This document shows positions 44,068 to 54,698 of a DNA stretch of 64,000 nucleotides, piece by piece. Every line of letters starts with the position of its first letter. The first letter of the stretch is position 1. Position numbers and translations under genes: made by a program. The notes under the pieces are model-generated. The model made no database searches. It had not been told where the DNA came from and saw only the letters and a list, made by a program, of their open reading frames with translations. The stretch is from Culex pipiens pallens (Eukaryota > Arthropoda > Insecta > Diptera > Culicidae): positions 78,767,316-78,831,315 of the forward strand of contig NC_068938.1 of the NCBI RefSeq assembly GCF_016801865.2. Direction: 5' to 3'.

Positions 44068-44945
44068 GGGACATCATGGATTCACTCGGAATAAAAACAG
44101 TTGTGTAGGGGATGGTCCAATGAACAAATTCCAGAAGGAATTAGGCTTGTCCATTCTGTCCCCAAGGTGCGCATTGGATCGACGTCCGGTGTCTCCAGAA
44201 TCAACAATTCACCCTTCAAAAGCATCGCATTGTCCTTAGTATGCTGTGACTGTTAGGGGTAAACCACGAACTATTCTAAATAACGTAGCATGGTGATTTT
44301 GTAATACAGTCGACTCTCTGGCTGTCGATCTTCTCGATATCAATAATTCTTCATCTATCGATGAATTCTTCAGTCCCTTCAATCTGCATACTTCAATAAT
44401 CTTCATTCCTCGATATTTTCCCTTGCTTGAAGGATCTCTTTCTCGACGGTCTCTTGGATTCTGTTTGCTTTAAAAATCTCTTCCGGTTATCAATAATTTC
44501 ACTTTCTCATGACTTGCATAGACATTTTTCTTGGCGAAACGATGCTTTGAAGGGTGTTTGACATTAGTTTGTTTTTGTTTGATGGACGTTGCCATGATTC
44601 TCTCCCATAGCTGGGTATCAAGAAAAACATATTTTCAATTGAGTCTTCATTTTGCATCGTTCTGTAAACTGATGATTCTCTTCCTCGACGGTCCATTGGA
44701 TATTGACAACCAGAGAGTCGACTGTAATAATGAAATCGATGCCTGCGTCGTTGTTTTAACCTAGCATACTAATGACAACGCGATGCTTTTGAAAGATCGT
44801 TGATTTTGGAGACACCGGACGTCGATCCAATGCGCACCTTGGGGACAGAATGGACAAGCCTTATTCCTTCTGGAATGTGTTCATTGGACCATCCCCTACA
44901 CAACTGTCTTTATTCCGAGTAAATCCATGTTGTCCCCAGACCTGT
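44068..44945. mobile_element. Foldback element with about 185-bp arms
   Basis: The left arm 44068-44255 (CCTGGGGACA, GGGGATGGTCCAATGAACA, CTGTCCCCAAGGTGCGCATT, GGATCGACGTCCGGTGTCTC) is inverted in 44760-44945 (GAGACACCGGACGTCGATCC, AATGCGCACCTTGGGGACAG). The space between holds a second, TA-flanked element. Confidence 0.88.
44307..44724. mobile_element. pogo/Tc1-type MITE with TA duplication, inside the foldback
   Basis: CAGTCGACTCTCTGG-TGTC at the left is inverted as GACA-CCAGAGAGTCGACTG at the right; TA on both sides (44305-44306, 44725-44726). Internal TCGATATC/TCTCGACGGTC words repeat. 418 bp. Confidence 0.92.
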
Positions 44946-45941
44946 GGGAACGATTGAACGAAAAGCACAAAAATCCCATAGTAATATCCACGTAGACTTT
45001 AGAAAATCATTGGACGTTCATCAAGAGAACAAAATCGAAGGGAGCATGGCTCTCCTCTCTCGCGCACGAAAGATCGGTAAAAGGAGTCTCAAAAAATCAT
45101 CTTCTTGATTATTCTGAGGAACATCTTTTTCACTACTACACTTGCAAGTGTAACGTCACACAGTGGTGCTGATTGGGTGCTGACAAGGAAATTCACAACA
45201 AATTATCAGCAGATTGATTTTCTTGGAGAAGTTTGGGAGCGATTTTCCTTTGCGTGATTTGCCTCCCCTCTCATTCTCGGGTGAAGAAAGTTCGCAATGA
45301 TTTTTTTGCAATCATTCCATCCCTGCTTCTTATACATCTTCAATTCCTTCTCTTTTAACATTCGGACAGTGCCATTTTACACTTTGTCATAATGTATTTT
45401 TTGCTTTTTTAGTTTTTTTAGTTTTCCACCTGCCCAATATTGATTTCCTTTCTTTTTATTTTGCTAGAAAAAAAACTTTTAAGCACACCGCATCACGAGC
45501 TCTAAGTAGGGTAACACTTCTTCTATGTGTCCACCAAAATGTAAAGTCAATCTGTATAAAATTACTTTCATATTCTGGTCCACATTGCGTATCATACCTT
45601 AAACAAATATACCATATATATCTATGCACTTTTGCGTTGTCACGCGTGATCCGCCCACAACTCATTCACTGTTGTACGGAATAATGGGTGCTGATGATGG
45701 CACCGCACAGATCAAATTTCGTCAATCTCGGTTCAACGAAAATGAACATCCAGTCGTGCACTATAGAAGCTTTTGTGTTGCGTCAGTTGCCAGAAATAAT
45801 TAAATAAAAAAACTGTTGTGCATGAGGTTGCGGTTTAACATTTCAATTGATTTACAAAGGCCAATTAACTTGGGGTTTGGATGGGTGAATATCCAACCCA
45901 ATTGGCAATATCAAACGAACAAATAAGGGTGACTGATGGTC
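44946..45941. other. Intron 2 segment, nothing recognised
   Basis: Mixed-composition sequence; no gene, no paired ends. Confidence 0.45.
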
Positions 45942-46101
45942 GGGAACCGTGGTGTAGGGTTAAGCGTGGTTGCCTCTCACCCAGTCGGATTGGGTTCGAT
46001 CCCAGACGGTCCCGGTGGCATTTTCCGAGATGAGATTTGTCGATCACGCCTTCCGTCGGACGGGGAAGTAAATGTTGGCCCTGGTCTAACCTAGAGGTTA
46101 G
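45942..46101 (+). mobile_element. tRNA-derived SINE
   Basis: The head GGGAACCGTGGTGTAGGGTT ... TGGGTTCGATCCCAGACGGT has A box (TGGTGTAGGG) and B box (GGTTCGATCCC). The body CACGCCTTCCGTCGGACGGG, AAGTAAATGTTGGCCC and TAACCTAGAGGTTA is shared with 40929-41067. Confidence 0.85.
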
Positions 46102-46144
46102 GTCGATAGCTCAAATCAGGTGTAGGAGTCGTCTCCCTGGGTCC

Positions 46145-46352
46145 TGCCTCGGTGGAGTCGCTGGTAGGCAGTTGGACTAACAATCCAAAGGTCGTCATTT
46201 CGAATCCCGGGGTGGATGGAAGCTAAGGTGTGAAAAGAGGTTTGCAATTGCCTCAACAATCTAGCCTTCGGACACCTAGTTTCGAGTAGAAATCTCGCAA
46301 TCGAGAACGCCAAAGCAATGCTGTAGAGCGAACAATTGGATTTTGATTTTTT
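46145..46352 (+). mobile_element. tRNA-derived SINE, complete-looking
   Basis: The head TGCCTCGGTGGAGTCGCTGG with CAGTTGGACTAACAATCC and B-box-like TTTCGAATCCCGGGG, then body GCCTTCGGACACCTAGTTTC ... GCTGTAGAGCGAA and a T-rich tail. It lies directly after the previous SINE, so two families are juxtaposed. Confidence 0.85.
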
Positions 46353-48083
46353 TTTCTGTTGATTTGAAGTTTTCTAGACATTAAACCACATGCAATTTTC
46401 AATTTTCCTTGAACTAAATTCAGCATTTTCAAAACTCCAAATATACAAAGAGTTTCAATCCGGTGCCACTATTTTACTAAATAATGTTAACAGAAAGTGT
46501 AAAGCATCTAGCTGAAATTTAAAAATCAATTGTGCCATCAGGTTGCTGACATTCAGCCTTTGTTATCAATGAATCCGGTTTTCAAAGTCAACAGCAATAT
46601 TTAACATTTGGATGCTAAATGCTATTTACATACGTTACTGCCCCAACATACCAAACATTAATAAATAATGGATGCCATCAGCCTGAACCAGTTCCCGTAT
46701 ACCTCCCACATTTAACTCAAAACAGAGTTTTTGCACATGACACCTCTTAAAATTTCCATTAAAAAGCCGCCAGCCTACGATTTCACCTTGAGAACCGCCT
46801 TTGTGAGCTTCTTGTGGAGCTTTTTTTTCTCTAAAGACTTTGGCTTTCATTCGAAGGCAGCCAGCGACCTTCATTTTAAAAATAGCAAGATTAGAATCCC
46901 TATGATGGGGGCAAAGAGTGGCGATTGGAGATTTCTCTTGGAGGCTCTTCATCGCTAAAACTTGGACCAAGAGAAAAAAACATCTCGAACAGCAAGGTTG
47001 GACGGACTTTAAGGTTGAGCATTCCCAGGAAAGGAAATTGAATGTAAATCGTTGGCTTAACATATTTGCTTTGCAAATAAAAAATCTTGATTTTGTACTT
47101 TTTTTGCATTCTTGGATGATTACTTTAGTATGTCGAAAAAAGTACCACAATAGGTCCAAAATAGGTCCACACCTTTTCCATCCAGGAAACTGGGAAGAAA
47201 GAAAGCTTCAAGAACAACAGCCTCGGTGGCATAATGACTCGCCAGGTGTATTTGTGCGCGCTGACGTCAATATAAATGGGAAGTCATTTGTTGTTTCGCA
47301 AACAAAAGGTTTATACATGTGTGCGCACAACAACAACTACACAACAAAAAACAAAAAAACGTGTTTCCGGTGAACTCCGGTAATGGGTGATGGTGTATCG
47401 TACACTTCGAAGCGGCCATTTTTTTAATATTTCATGAGCCATTTTTGCCACCACGCCAGGCAACATACGAATCAGTGCTGGACTGGCCTGGAGTCTGGAA
47501 TTGAATTTTATGTTGATGTTTAGACGTATTTTATGTGGGCAAATTTGCTCCCCTTCTAACAATAGCCAAATTGAGTGAGTGTGCGTGTATGAGCGCGGAA
47601 CGAAAAAGTTTCCGGAGCAATGTTTATTTCATTATGATGATTGTAGGGGCAAATTTGATCACGTGATGCAGTTTAGATTTGTTAAAGGGTAACGTAATAA
47701 AAATTTATGATGTTGACGTTGTACGAGTTATTTTTCTGAGGACGAATCTTTGGACGAATATATATTAGGGTGAAACAGAATGGCTCAATTTCCCATCCAT
47801 TATAGGCCATAATTTTGGTTCAGGTGATATGCAGAGCTCTAATCCCAAAATTGAGCCCGATTGAGTTGAACTGGAGCAGCCCAGGCCAAATCAATTTTGA
47901 ATTGTTATTAGGACGTAAAATCGTATTATTTAGAACCTTATGAGGTTTGAATTTTAAAATTTTAGATATTATTGATATTGTTGTGTTCACAAACAACAGA
48001 GCAATTCTCTACAAAATAGGCCAATTTCAAACATTTTTCTTTTTTGTATTTTTTTATTTGACTCAAACTTTGTGGGGGCCTTC
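46353..48083. other. Intron 2 segment, nothing recognised
   Basis: 46635-47373 carries overlapping open frames of 174 codons (-) and 151 codons (+). Neither shows a family motif. 47380-47700 is unremarkable. Confidence 0.35.
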
Positions 48084-48532
48084 CCCGGTCAGACGGTGAT
48101 AATAAAATTCATGCCATCTCAATAACAAATACTGTTAAAATAACAAAAAGTGTTATGGATTCTTCTTGAAAAATCCATTTCTGCATAAGAATTGAATAAC
48201 AGTTTATGTTATCATAACAAAATTTGTTATTGGTCTGATATTGGTTGAAAGCAAAAAAAAAAACTTGACAATAACTTTTTTGTTATGGAAGAATAACTTC
48301 AAATGTTATTGGGATGATCGGATTAGTTGTTAAAATAACAAAAAATAATAACAAAGATTTGTTCGAAGAATAACTAAAACTGTTATCACTCTGTTATTAC
48401 AATAACAATCCAATAACAAAAAAATCATAACGGCGAATAACAAAAATTGTTATAAATAACATAAAATGTTATTGGCCTAGTATTTTCAAATATCAAATAA
48501 TGTTATTCCAAAGATATTACCGTCTGCTCGGG
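48084..48532. mobile_element. MITE with dense ATAAC/GTTAT palindromes
   Basis: The ends CCCGGTCAGACGGTGATAAT and ATATTACCGTCTGCTCGGG are inverted. Within 450 bases the pair AATAACA ... TGTTATT is repeated many times (for example CATAACAAAATTTGTTATTG, GAATAACAAAAATTGTTATA), about ten dyads with 4-9-base loops. No coding capacity. It interrupts the dispersed repeat CAAACTTTGTGGGGGCCTT. Confidence 0.85.
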
Positions 48533-49824
48533 CCTATGACCAAAGAAGCTATTTTGTGTCATTGGTTCACTCATACAAGTCGCCACACAATTTTGGTAGC
48601 TGTCCATACAAAAATGTTACGTAAATATTCAAACAGCTGTAACTTTTAAGTGAATATTCTGATCCATTTGGTGTCTTCAGCAAAGTTGTAGGTATTGTAG
48701 AGAAGTGTTGAGAAAAAAATTGGTACACGGAAAAAAATTGCCGTTTCTTTTATTATTATTTTTTCACAAAACTCAGTTTCCCAAAATACGTATTCGTTGT
48801 TTTCGAGATTTTTTGATATGTTTTAGGAGACAAAACCCGCAACCATAGAGAAGTATGGTCAAAAATCTGCCTTCGAGTTATGATTTTTTGAAAAATTGTG
48901 ATTTTTGGAAAAAAAATCCATATTTCATACAAAAAATGAATTTGCAATCGAAAAGTACTTTACAAATTTTTTGATAAAGGGCTCCGTTTTCAAGATAAAG
49001 CCGCCGAAAGTGACCATGAGTAACCATTTCCGAAAATATTTTTTTGTTAAGTTAAGAAAATTTTGCTTTAAAAAGGTTTAAGAGACATTGAAGATTGGAC
49101 CTCTGGTTGCTGAGATACAGTGACTTTAAGAAAAAGAAACAGGAAAATTGAAGTTTTCTAAGTCTCACCCAAACAACCCACCATTTTCTAACGTCGATAT
49201 CTCAGCAACTAATGGTCTGATTTTCAATGTTAAAACATGAAACATTCGTGAAATTTTCTGATCTTTTCGAAAATAATATTTTTAAAGTTTTGAATCAAGG
49301 CAAACATTTCAATAGGGCGTAATATTATTGCGCATATCGAGAAAATATCAGTTTTGGTGATTTTCTTGTAGGGGTCTCAAAGATACGAGCGCAACGTTTT
49401 TCAAATTCATCGCAGCAACCGTGTTGATTTCCACTTTCCATTACTGTCAATTAAGAAAACAGAAAAGGAATGAAAGATAATGTTGCAATTCCGCCGGATA
49501 CAGCGGTTCCGTGTCCTTCGCGGCAGGCATGGTGATCCTCGGTCTCCGAAATGTATGAAATAACCTGATCATTTGATACCCATATTCCAATAACAATATA
49601 TTTTTGGATTCTTTAGAGAAAAAAAAATGCATTTTCAAAATACAGGAAAAAAAAGTATTTTTGTGAAAATTTTCATGAAATAATAATTTTAATGGATATT
49701 TGACATCATCCCGATTCCAAAACACTATAAATTTTTGATGTTTGTAGATTTTTCATACGATTAAAGCCAATGTCTCCCATATAGCCAAAAACCCATAAGC
49801 TCCGTGCTTAACCGAGGCAGCTGC
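48533..49824. repeat. Dispersed repeat related to 24100-24350
   Basis: 49070-49330 contains GATATCTCAGCAACTAATGG, GGTTGTTTGGGTGAGACTTA (inverted) and CATTTCAATAGGGCGTAATA. 48590-48760 carries GTGTCTTCAGCAAAGTTGTA, a phrase also near 43830. Non-coding. Confidence 0.55.
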
Positions 49825-50515
49825 ATTTGCATTTTAGTGAAAAAATAGCATAATTTTCAAACTCAAATAAAAAAGTGTTCCATCCAGATATCAACTCGGT
49901 TCGACCTGCAGCTTGTAGGGGACATCTGAGACTACAATCTTATACTGAGAACGCTTTGGGTAAGGCAGTTTAACATATTAAATAGACACTTTTACTTTTA
50001 ATGATTTTTTGGTTGTAAATTTTTGCAAGGAGGACCACTTAGATCCCATTTTCTGGTGATGATTTTATCATATTCGTGTTCCTGAGACAATTTCGCAATG
50101 AGGCATGCACAAAAATGTTTATTTTCATAAATTTTAACCCATTAAAAAATGAAAGATAGAAAAAATTAGGAAACGGACTTGAATTTCAATAAATGTGAAT
50201 CGATTTTTTTTAACCTTCACATTTTTGTGCATGTTTCTATTGCGAAATTGTCTCAAGAACACGAATACGATTAAATTATCACCTGAAAATGGGATATAAG
50301 GGATCCCTCGAGCATTTATTTTACAACCAGAAAATTCACTAAAAGTAAAAGTGTCTATTTAATATGTTAAACTGCCTTACCCAAAGCGTTCTCAGTCTAA
50401 GATGGTAGTCTCAGATGTCTCCTACAAGCTGCAGGTCGAACCGAGTTGATATCTGGATAAAACACTTTTTTATTTGAGTTTGAAAATTATGCTATTTTTT
50501 CACTAAAATGCAAAT
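49825..50515. repeat. Large hairpin (arms about 295 bp, loop about 100 bp)
   Basis: The left arm 49825-50118 and right arm 50220-50515 are inverted copies: ATTTGCATTTTAGTGAAAAA / TTTTTCACTAAAATGCAAAT, CGGTTCGACCTGCAGCTTGT / ACAAGCTGCAGGTCGAACCG, and GGGTAAGGCAGTTTAACATA / TATGTTAAACTGCCTTACCC. They have scattered mismatches. No ORF. Confidence 0.9.
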
Positions 50516-52682
50516 AACTCTCTTTAGACTTAACCAATTGGGATGCTGCACCCTGCATTTGGTTGCATTTTTAAGCTCTTTCAGATGCATTTTGCATTTT
50601 GAAATTAAATTGAATTTTTCCTAAGTAATAGCCGATTTAAAATTTTCGTCCCGATTTGCCCCACTTTCCGTTGGCCTAGAGTGCTCATATTTTGGCCAGA
50701 TGCTTGTTTTATATGTACAAACAACCCCTGAAAATTTCAGGTAGATTGGTGAAGTCCAAACGACATCCCATACAAAGGGGTATGCCCTGTTCTTGGATTC
50801 GCTCTTAAATGTTTGGCCCTTTTGTAATGTTTGTCTTGATTCAACAAATTGAAAATATTGTTTTCGATAAGATCGGAAATTTTTTGCATTTTTTTTGTAT
50901 GAAATTTAGATTTAGAGGCCTTGTTACGCTTCATACAAAAATTACAAAATTTGTATGGAACTCCAATCCACTGAATCTACCATGACCAAATTCACTGAAA
51001 ATTAATAAAATTGTAAATTTTTAATATATATTGTGGAATCATCTTAAGCAACCTTGCGCACCCACCTTTATCTGTGGGGGTAGCAAGAATAAGGGGGTGC
51101 GCATGGTTGTTTCTAAGAGGCATAGCATTTACACCAAAATTTCCAATTTATTTTTTTTTGGCATGGAATTTACTCAAATTCAATTCTGTCGGTTTGAGCC
51201 CAAATCTACCATTCATTGACGAAATCGAAGCGTTTACTGACATCAACTTCAAAAATATCGAGTTGTGAGATTAATACTTAAATCATCAATGAAATTTTAA
51301 AGTTATCGTGGAGTCCTGTTAGTAAACTCCTCCCATTTAAGAGCATGTTACGTAAAATTTCCCGATACAAAAATTCTCGTACAGATACTTCAAGGCTGTT
51401 TGGTTCAGAGACCGTCAAAACGGATTTTTAAAGTTTCACTTTCGAATAAAATATTTCCAAGTAACCATTTTTTTATTTTGTGTTGCTTGTTTTCGAGAAA
51501 ACAGTTAGACAGGTTAAAATTAAATCATGGAAACTGGACCTTCACAAATCGCATGATGGTTCAATACGCGGACCAGTCCAGCAGTTAGTAGAGCTGGCAG
51601 TAGCAAAAACAAAACAAAAGTCACCCCGCGCAGTAATACCGTAGTGGCAGCTTTCCATCAATCACGTACCAGCTGTCGACCTAAATCACGCGTAAAATTT
51701 CTAAAAATACCCAACCTCATCCCCCCCTCTACTTATCCAGTCCCCTGTGTCTTCAGACTTTATGACAGATATGTTTTCGCTTTGTTCTTTGTGTTTTGCC
51801 GGCATTGTTGCTTTTGCTATCAAGAGCTAAATTTTCCGAACACTCACTCGAGTCCAGGAATTTATGTCATTCCATGCCTTTATGTGCATCTCATTCTTCA
51901 AGGGGATTTGTTGAGCTTTTTTTTTTGCATAACTTCAAAGCTCTTTTCTGTAGCTTGAATTTTGAATTTAAAGCTGTGTGAATTGAAATTAAATAAACAT
52001 TCGAACTTTTATAAGAGTCACATGAGAAAAGCTAGTGAATATACTTAGAAATTGATATATTTTTAACATTCCAAAGTCTGAGAAGCGAAAGAGTATTAAT
52101 TAACGCATCATTAAATTCCCCCGCCAAGACCATAAAACCTTAGATTCCCGCCAACTTTTTAACAAAGAGTTTGATAAAGTATCGATCACTGTTGGCGCGA
52201 AAAGGCCCACCAAGTCCCCACATTCGTGGGGGTGGGTGCCAAGAAAATTACCCACTTGCAGCTGACAGCCAGGCCGGTCTGTTGCTGGCTCGTAATGTGT
52301 ACACGATGCGGAGCCCAAATTTGTTCCTCGTGGGGCACTAAACGCTTTTTTATGCCCTCTTGTCTGGCACATAAAAAAGCCACAAGGAAGCTTGGATTTT
52401 TTTCTCGATTGCGCCCACGCGTTGAAGTTGGGATTGAATGACCAAAATAGACTTGATGGGGTTTTCCGGACGTTTATAGTCATTTTATTTGAAAAATTGT
52501 TGCGGAAGTTATAACAAAGGTAAAATAAAAAATAAACCAGCAAAATAAGTTGAAAAGTGATAATTGTTTTTCTATCTCGTAGCGTCTTTCCTTGGATGGC
52601 ACGTCGTCGGACAAACTGTTAATCAATCATACACTTTTATGTAGTGCATTGTTCATAATATTTTTTTTAATTTTATTTTCAG
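50516..52682. other. Intron 2, last part
   Basis: 50640-50930 includes words shared with the 24100 repeat (AATGTTTGGCCCTTTT). No exon was identified until 52683. 52100-52440 is GC-richer with open frames on both strands but no family motif. Confidence 0.4.
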
Positions 52683-52778
52683 ATCAACTCCTCACATTTG
52701 AAAAATGCTTCCCAACAGAACGGATATCCGTTCGTCATAGAGGACCTGAACAAAGACTTTTCCGAGGTGATCGAAATG
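52683..52778 (+). CDS. PDE2A: PDE2-type cyclic nucleotide phosphodiesterase, third coding exon
   Basis: 32 codons, phase 0, acceptor TTTTCAG|ATC, donor ATG|GTAAGT. The peptide INSSHLKNASQQNGYPFVIE then DLNKDFSEVIEM corresponds to the middle of GAF-A, where PDE2A has a small loop, a Val/Ile-Glu-Asp-rich strand and a following short helix (...LKDLTSEDVQQL... in the vertebrate enzyme). The next exon was not found before the window end. The intron that follows holds the retroelement cluster. Confidence 0.75.
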
Positions 52779-53354
52779 GTAAGTGTTATTCAACTGTTAC
52801 ATCCATCAAACTTTCCGCGTCCCTAATCCACGGGAAAACCTTCAACGCAACAAAAACCATTCAATGTGGCATTTGTCTTACTGCTGGAATGTGGGCCATT
52901 CCTGGAAACATTTATTTTCCCATTCCAAACTGTGCGATACATTTAATCTTGGGCCACCACCTTCTCTGCCGCAGTCGAATTCTTCCGGCTCACGTAGGAC
53001 ACGTCGCGCCGGTGGTTCGGTTTTTGTGAGCTGAATTATAAGCGGCAGCAGCACACAATCTGAATGGTTTTGGTGAATGTTGCCGCGGAAAAGCAGGATT
53101 CTTGCAGGAGTTGGAACCGTTGGGGTGGTTCTATTTCTATTGGTAGGACAAGTTATGTTTATTCAAATCTTATAAAATGTAACATTTGAAGTTATATGGT
53201 AAACAAATTATTAAAAAAATTGGAATCGAAACTAACATTTCAAAAGGGCCAAATATTCAATGCCCAATTAAAATGTAAGTCTTGGTTCCAAAATTTAAAA
53301 AAAAAATTTTTCGAGGAAATCATAATATTTTACAAAAATTTCTATTTTTAACAT
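52779..53354. other. PDE2-type gene, intron 3 (first part)
   Basis: No exon. From about 53230 the sequence is a copy of the dispersed repeat seen at 24110-24310. Confidence 0.45.
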
Positions 53355-53426
53355 TGAAAATTAGACCATTAGTAGCTGACAGTCAACCATGCTCATGCTC
53401 ATGAAAATTGGACCATTAGTTGCTGA
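53355..53426 (+). mobile_element. Minimal retroposon insertion: 22-base Y tail between 25-base duplications
   Basis: TGAAAATTAGACCATTAGTA + GCTGA (53355-53379) is repeated as TGAAAATTGGACCATTAGTT + GCTGA (53402-53426 approximately). Between them lies only CAGTCAACCATGCTCATGCT + CA, the 3' terminus and (CTCATG)n tail of retroposon Y. Confidence 0.8.
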
Positions 53427-53689
53427 GATATTTGAATGGGAATGATTGATTCGATGATGATTCGATTATCCAAAATCCCATATAAACCTTCGGATAATCG
53501 AGTCTGGGCTGTTATTTTGAAATGATTTTTTTTTCTAAATAAAAAAATAATTAAAAAAGTTTATTAAATTTTTCTGCTTGTTTTAAGACATTTTCAATTG
53601 TTTGAAGAAGTTTTCAATCAGTAAATTTCGGTTTTTTTACTTTAAAAAATTTTAAGTTATTTTTTTAGAGTGGTGCGCTGGAATTGGGG

Positions 53690-54528
53690 ACGCGATGTCT
53701 TGATTACTACTACTCCGTTATTGACAGATCAGCTGAAGTTAAACAATGAGTCAAAAATGATCAGTGGGAGCCAACCATCCGTTCACTGTTTAACCTCTGA
53801 AGATCCCTACTTTATTAGTCAATACCGGCGCCCTCCCAAGAAGCCTGCAGTTCAACGAAAGGGAGGAATGTTAGTCCGATAGTTGAAGTTGCAGACTCAT
53901 CAAGCACATAGTTTTTCGCTATATACTTGTTGATACCGCTTGATACCGTTGAATCCACAGCATCTCCTTCAAGCATCACGTGATTAATTTTTTTTTGGTT
54001 AGTAGGATAAGGTATTGGCTTTTCGATGCCTCCCGAGCTATGATGCTATGGGGAGGACTTTCATAACAGACCCGTCGGCGAGCCTTCCGAGCAACGATGC
54101 TATGGAAAGGTATTTTTGGTTAACACACAAAGTCACTCACACACAATTATTTCACTCCACTATTAATTAATCCAAAATGTCAGTGTGTCTTTCAATCATT
54201 ATATAGAAATGGCTTTTTCACCATAAAAAATAAAACCTTATTCAAAAAATTATACACAATTTACCCGACGCCGTGCCTTCCGATCAACGATGATATAGGA
54301 AGGGCTTTGAAAATCACAAAACAATTAATTAAGATCAAAAAAAAAAAAAATCACAAAAAACACCAATTACTCAACGTTAATTACGCTCAAGACACAAATA
54401 ATTCAGTAAGTCATGCTATTATTCGATTACCACAATCACTCACCCCATACGAATAGCGACACAAAAGCACACAAAAAATTAACCTGCATAATCACGATTT
54501 CGCGTCCCCACTTCCAGCGCACCAATGA
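53690..54528 (-). mobile_element. Retroposon Y, copy ii
   Basis: It contains ACTCCGTTATTGACAGATCA, CAATACCGGCGCCCTCCCAA and a series of CCTTCCGA-CAACGATG-TATGGAAGG-type hairpins (54030-54300). Its inner end is CTTCCAGCGCACCAA (54512-54527). The outer end lacks the (CTCATG)n tail and instead has GGTGCGCTGGAATTGGGGAC (53670-53692), a sequence also found at the inner end. A duplication of about 113 bp (54410-54450 and 54525-54567) follows. Confidence 0.75.
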
Positions 54529-54698
54529 TACTATTATTCGATTACCACAATCACTCACCCCATACGAATCAGCCCGGGAGCATGTTGACAGCTCCCATAC
54601 AAACTGAGCGTACCCCTTTTTGTGGGCCCAGTGGGCCTAAGATGGCGGCCTTCGATATTATCTAGCAAAACTTTTGAAAAAGGTGAATAGTTTAAATA

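Noticed and set aside
46635..47373. Overlapping 174-codon (-) and 151-codon (+) frames as genes
   Set aside because: No recognisable domain, no splice sites or promoter, and both strands open over the same bases; reported only as an unclassified segment.
48084..48532. Origin-like or telomere-like AT repeat
   Set aside because: The dyads end at inverted termini typical of a MITE and interrupt a dispersed repeat, so a mobile element explains it.
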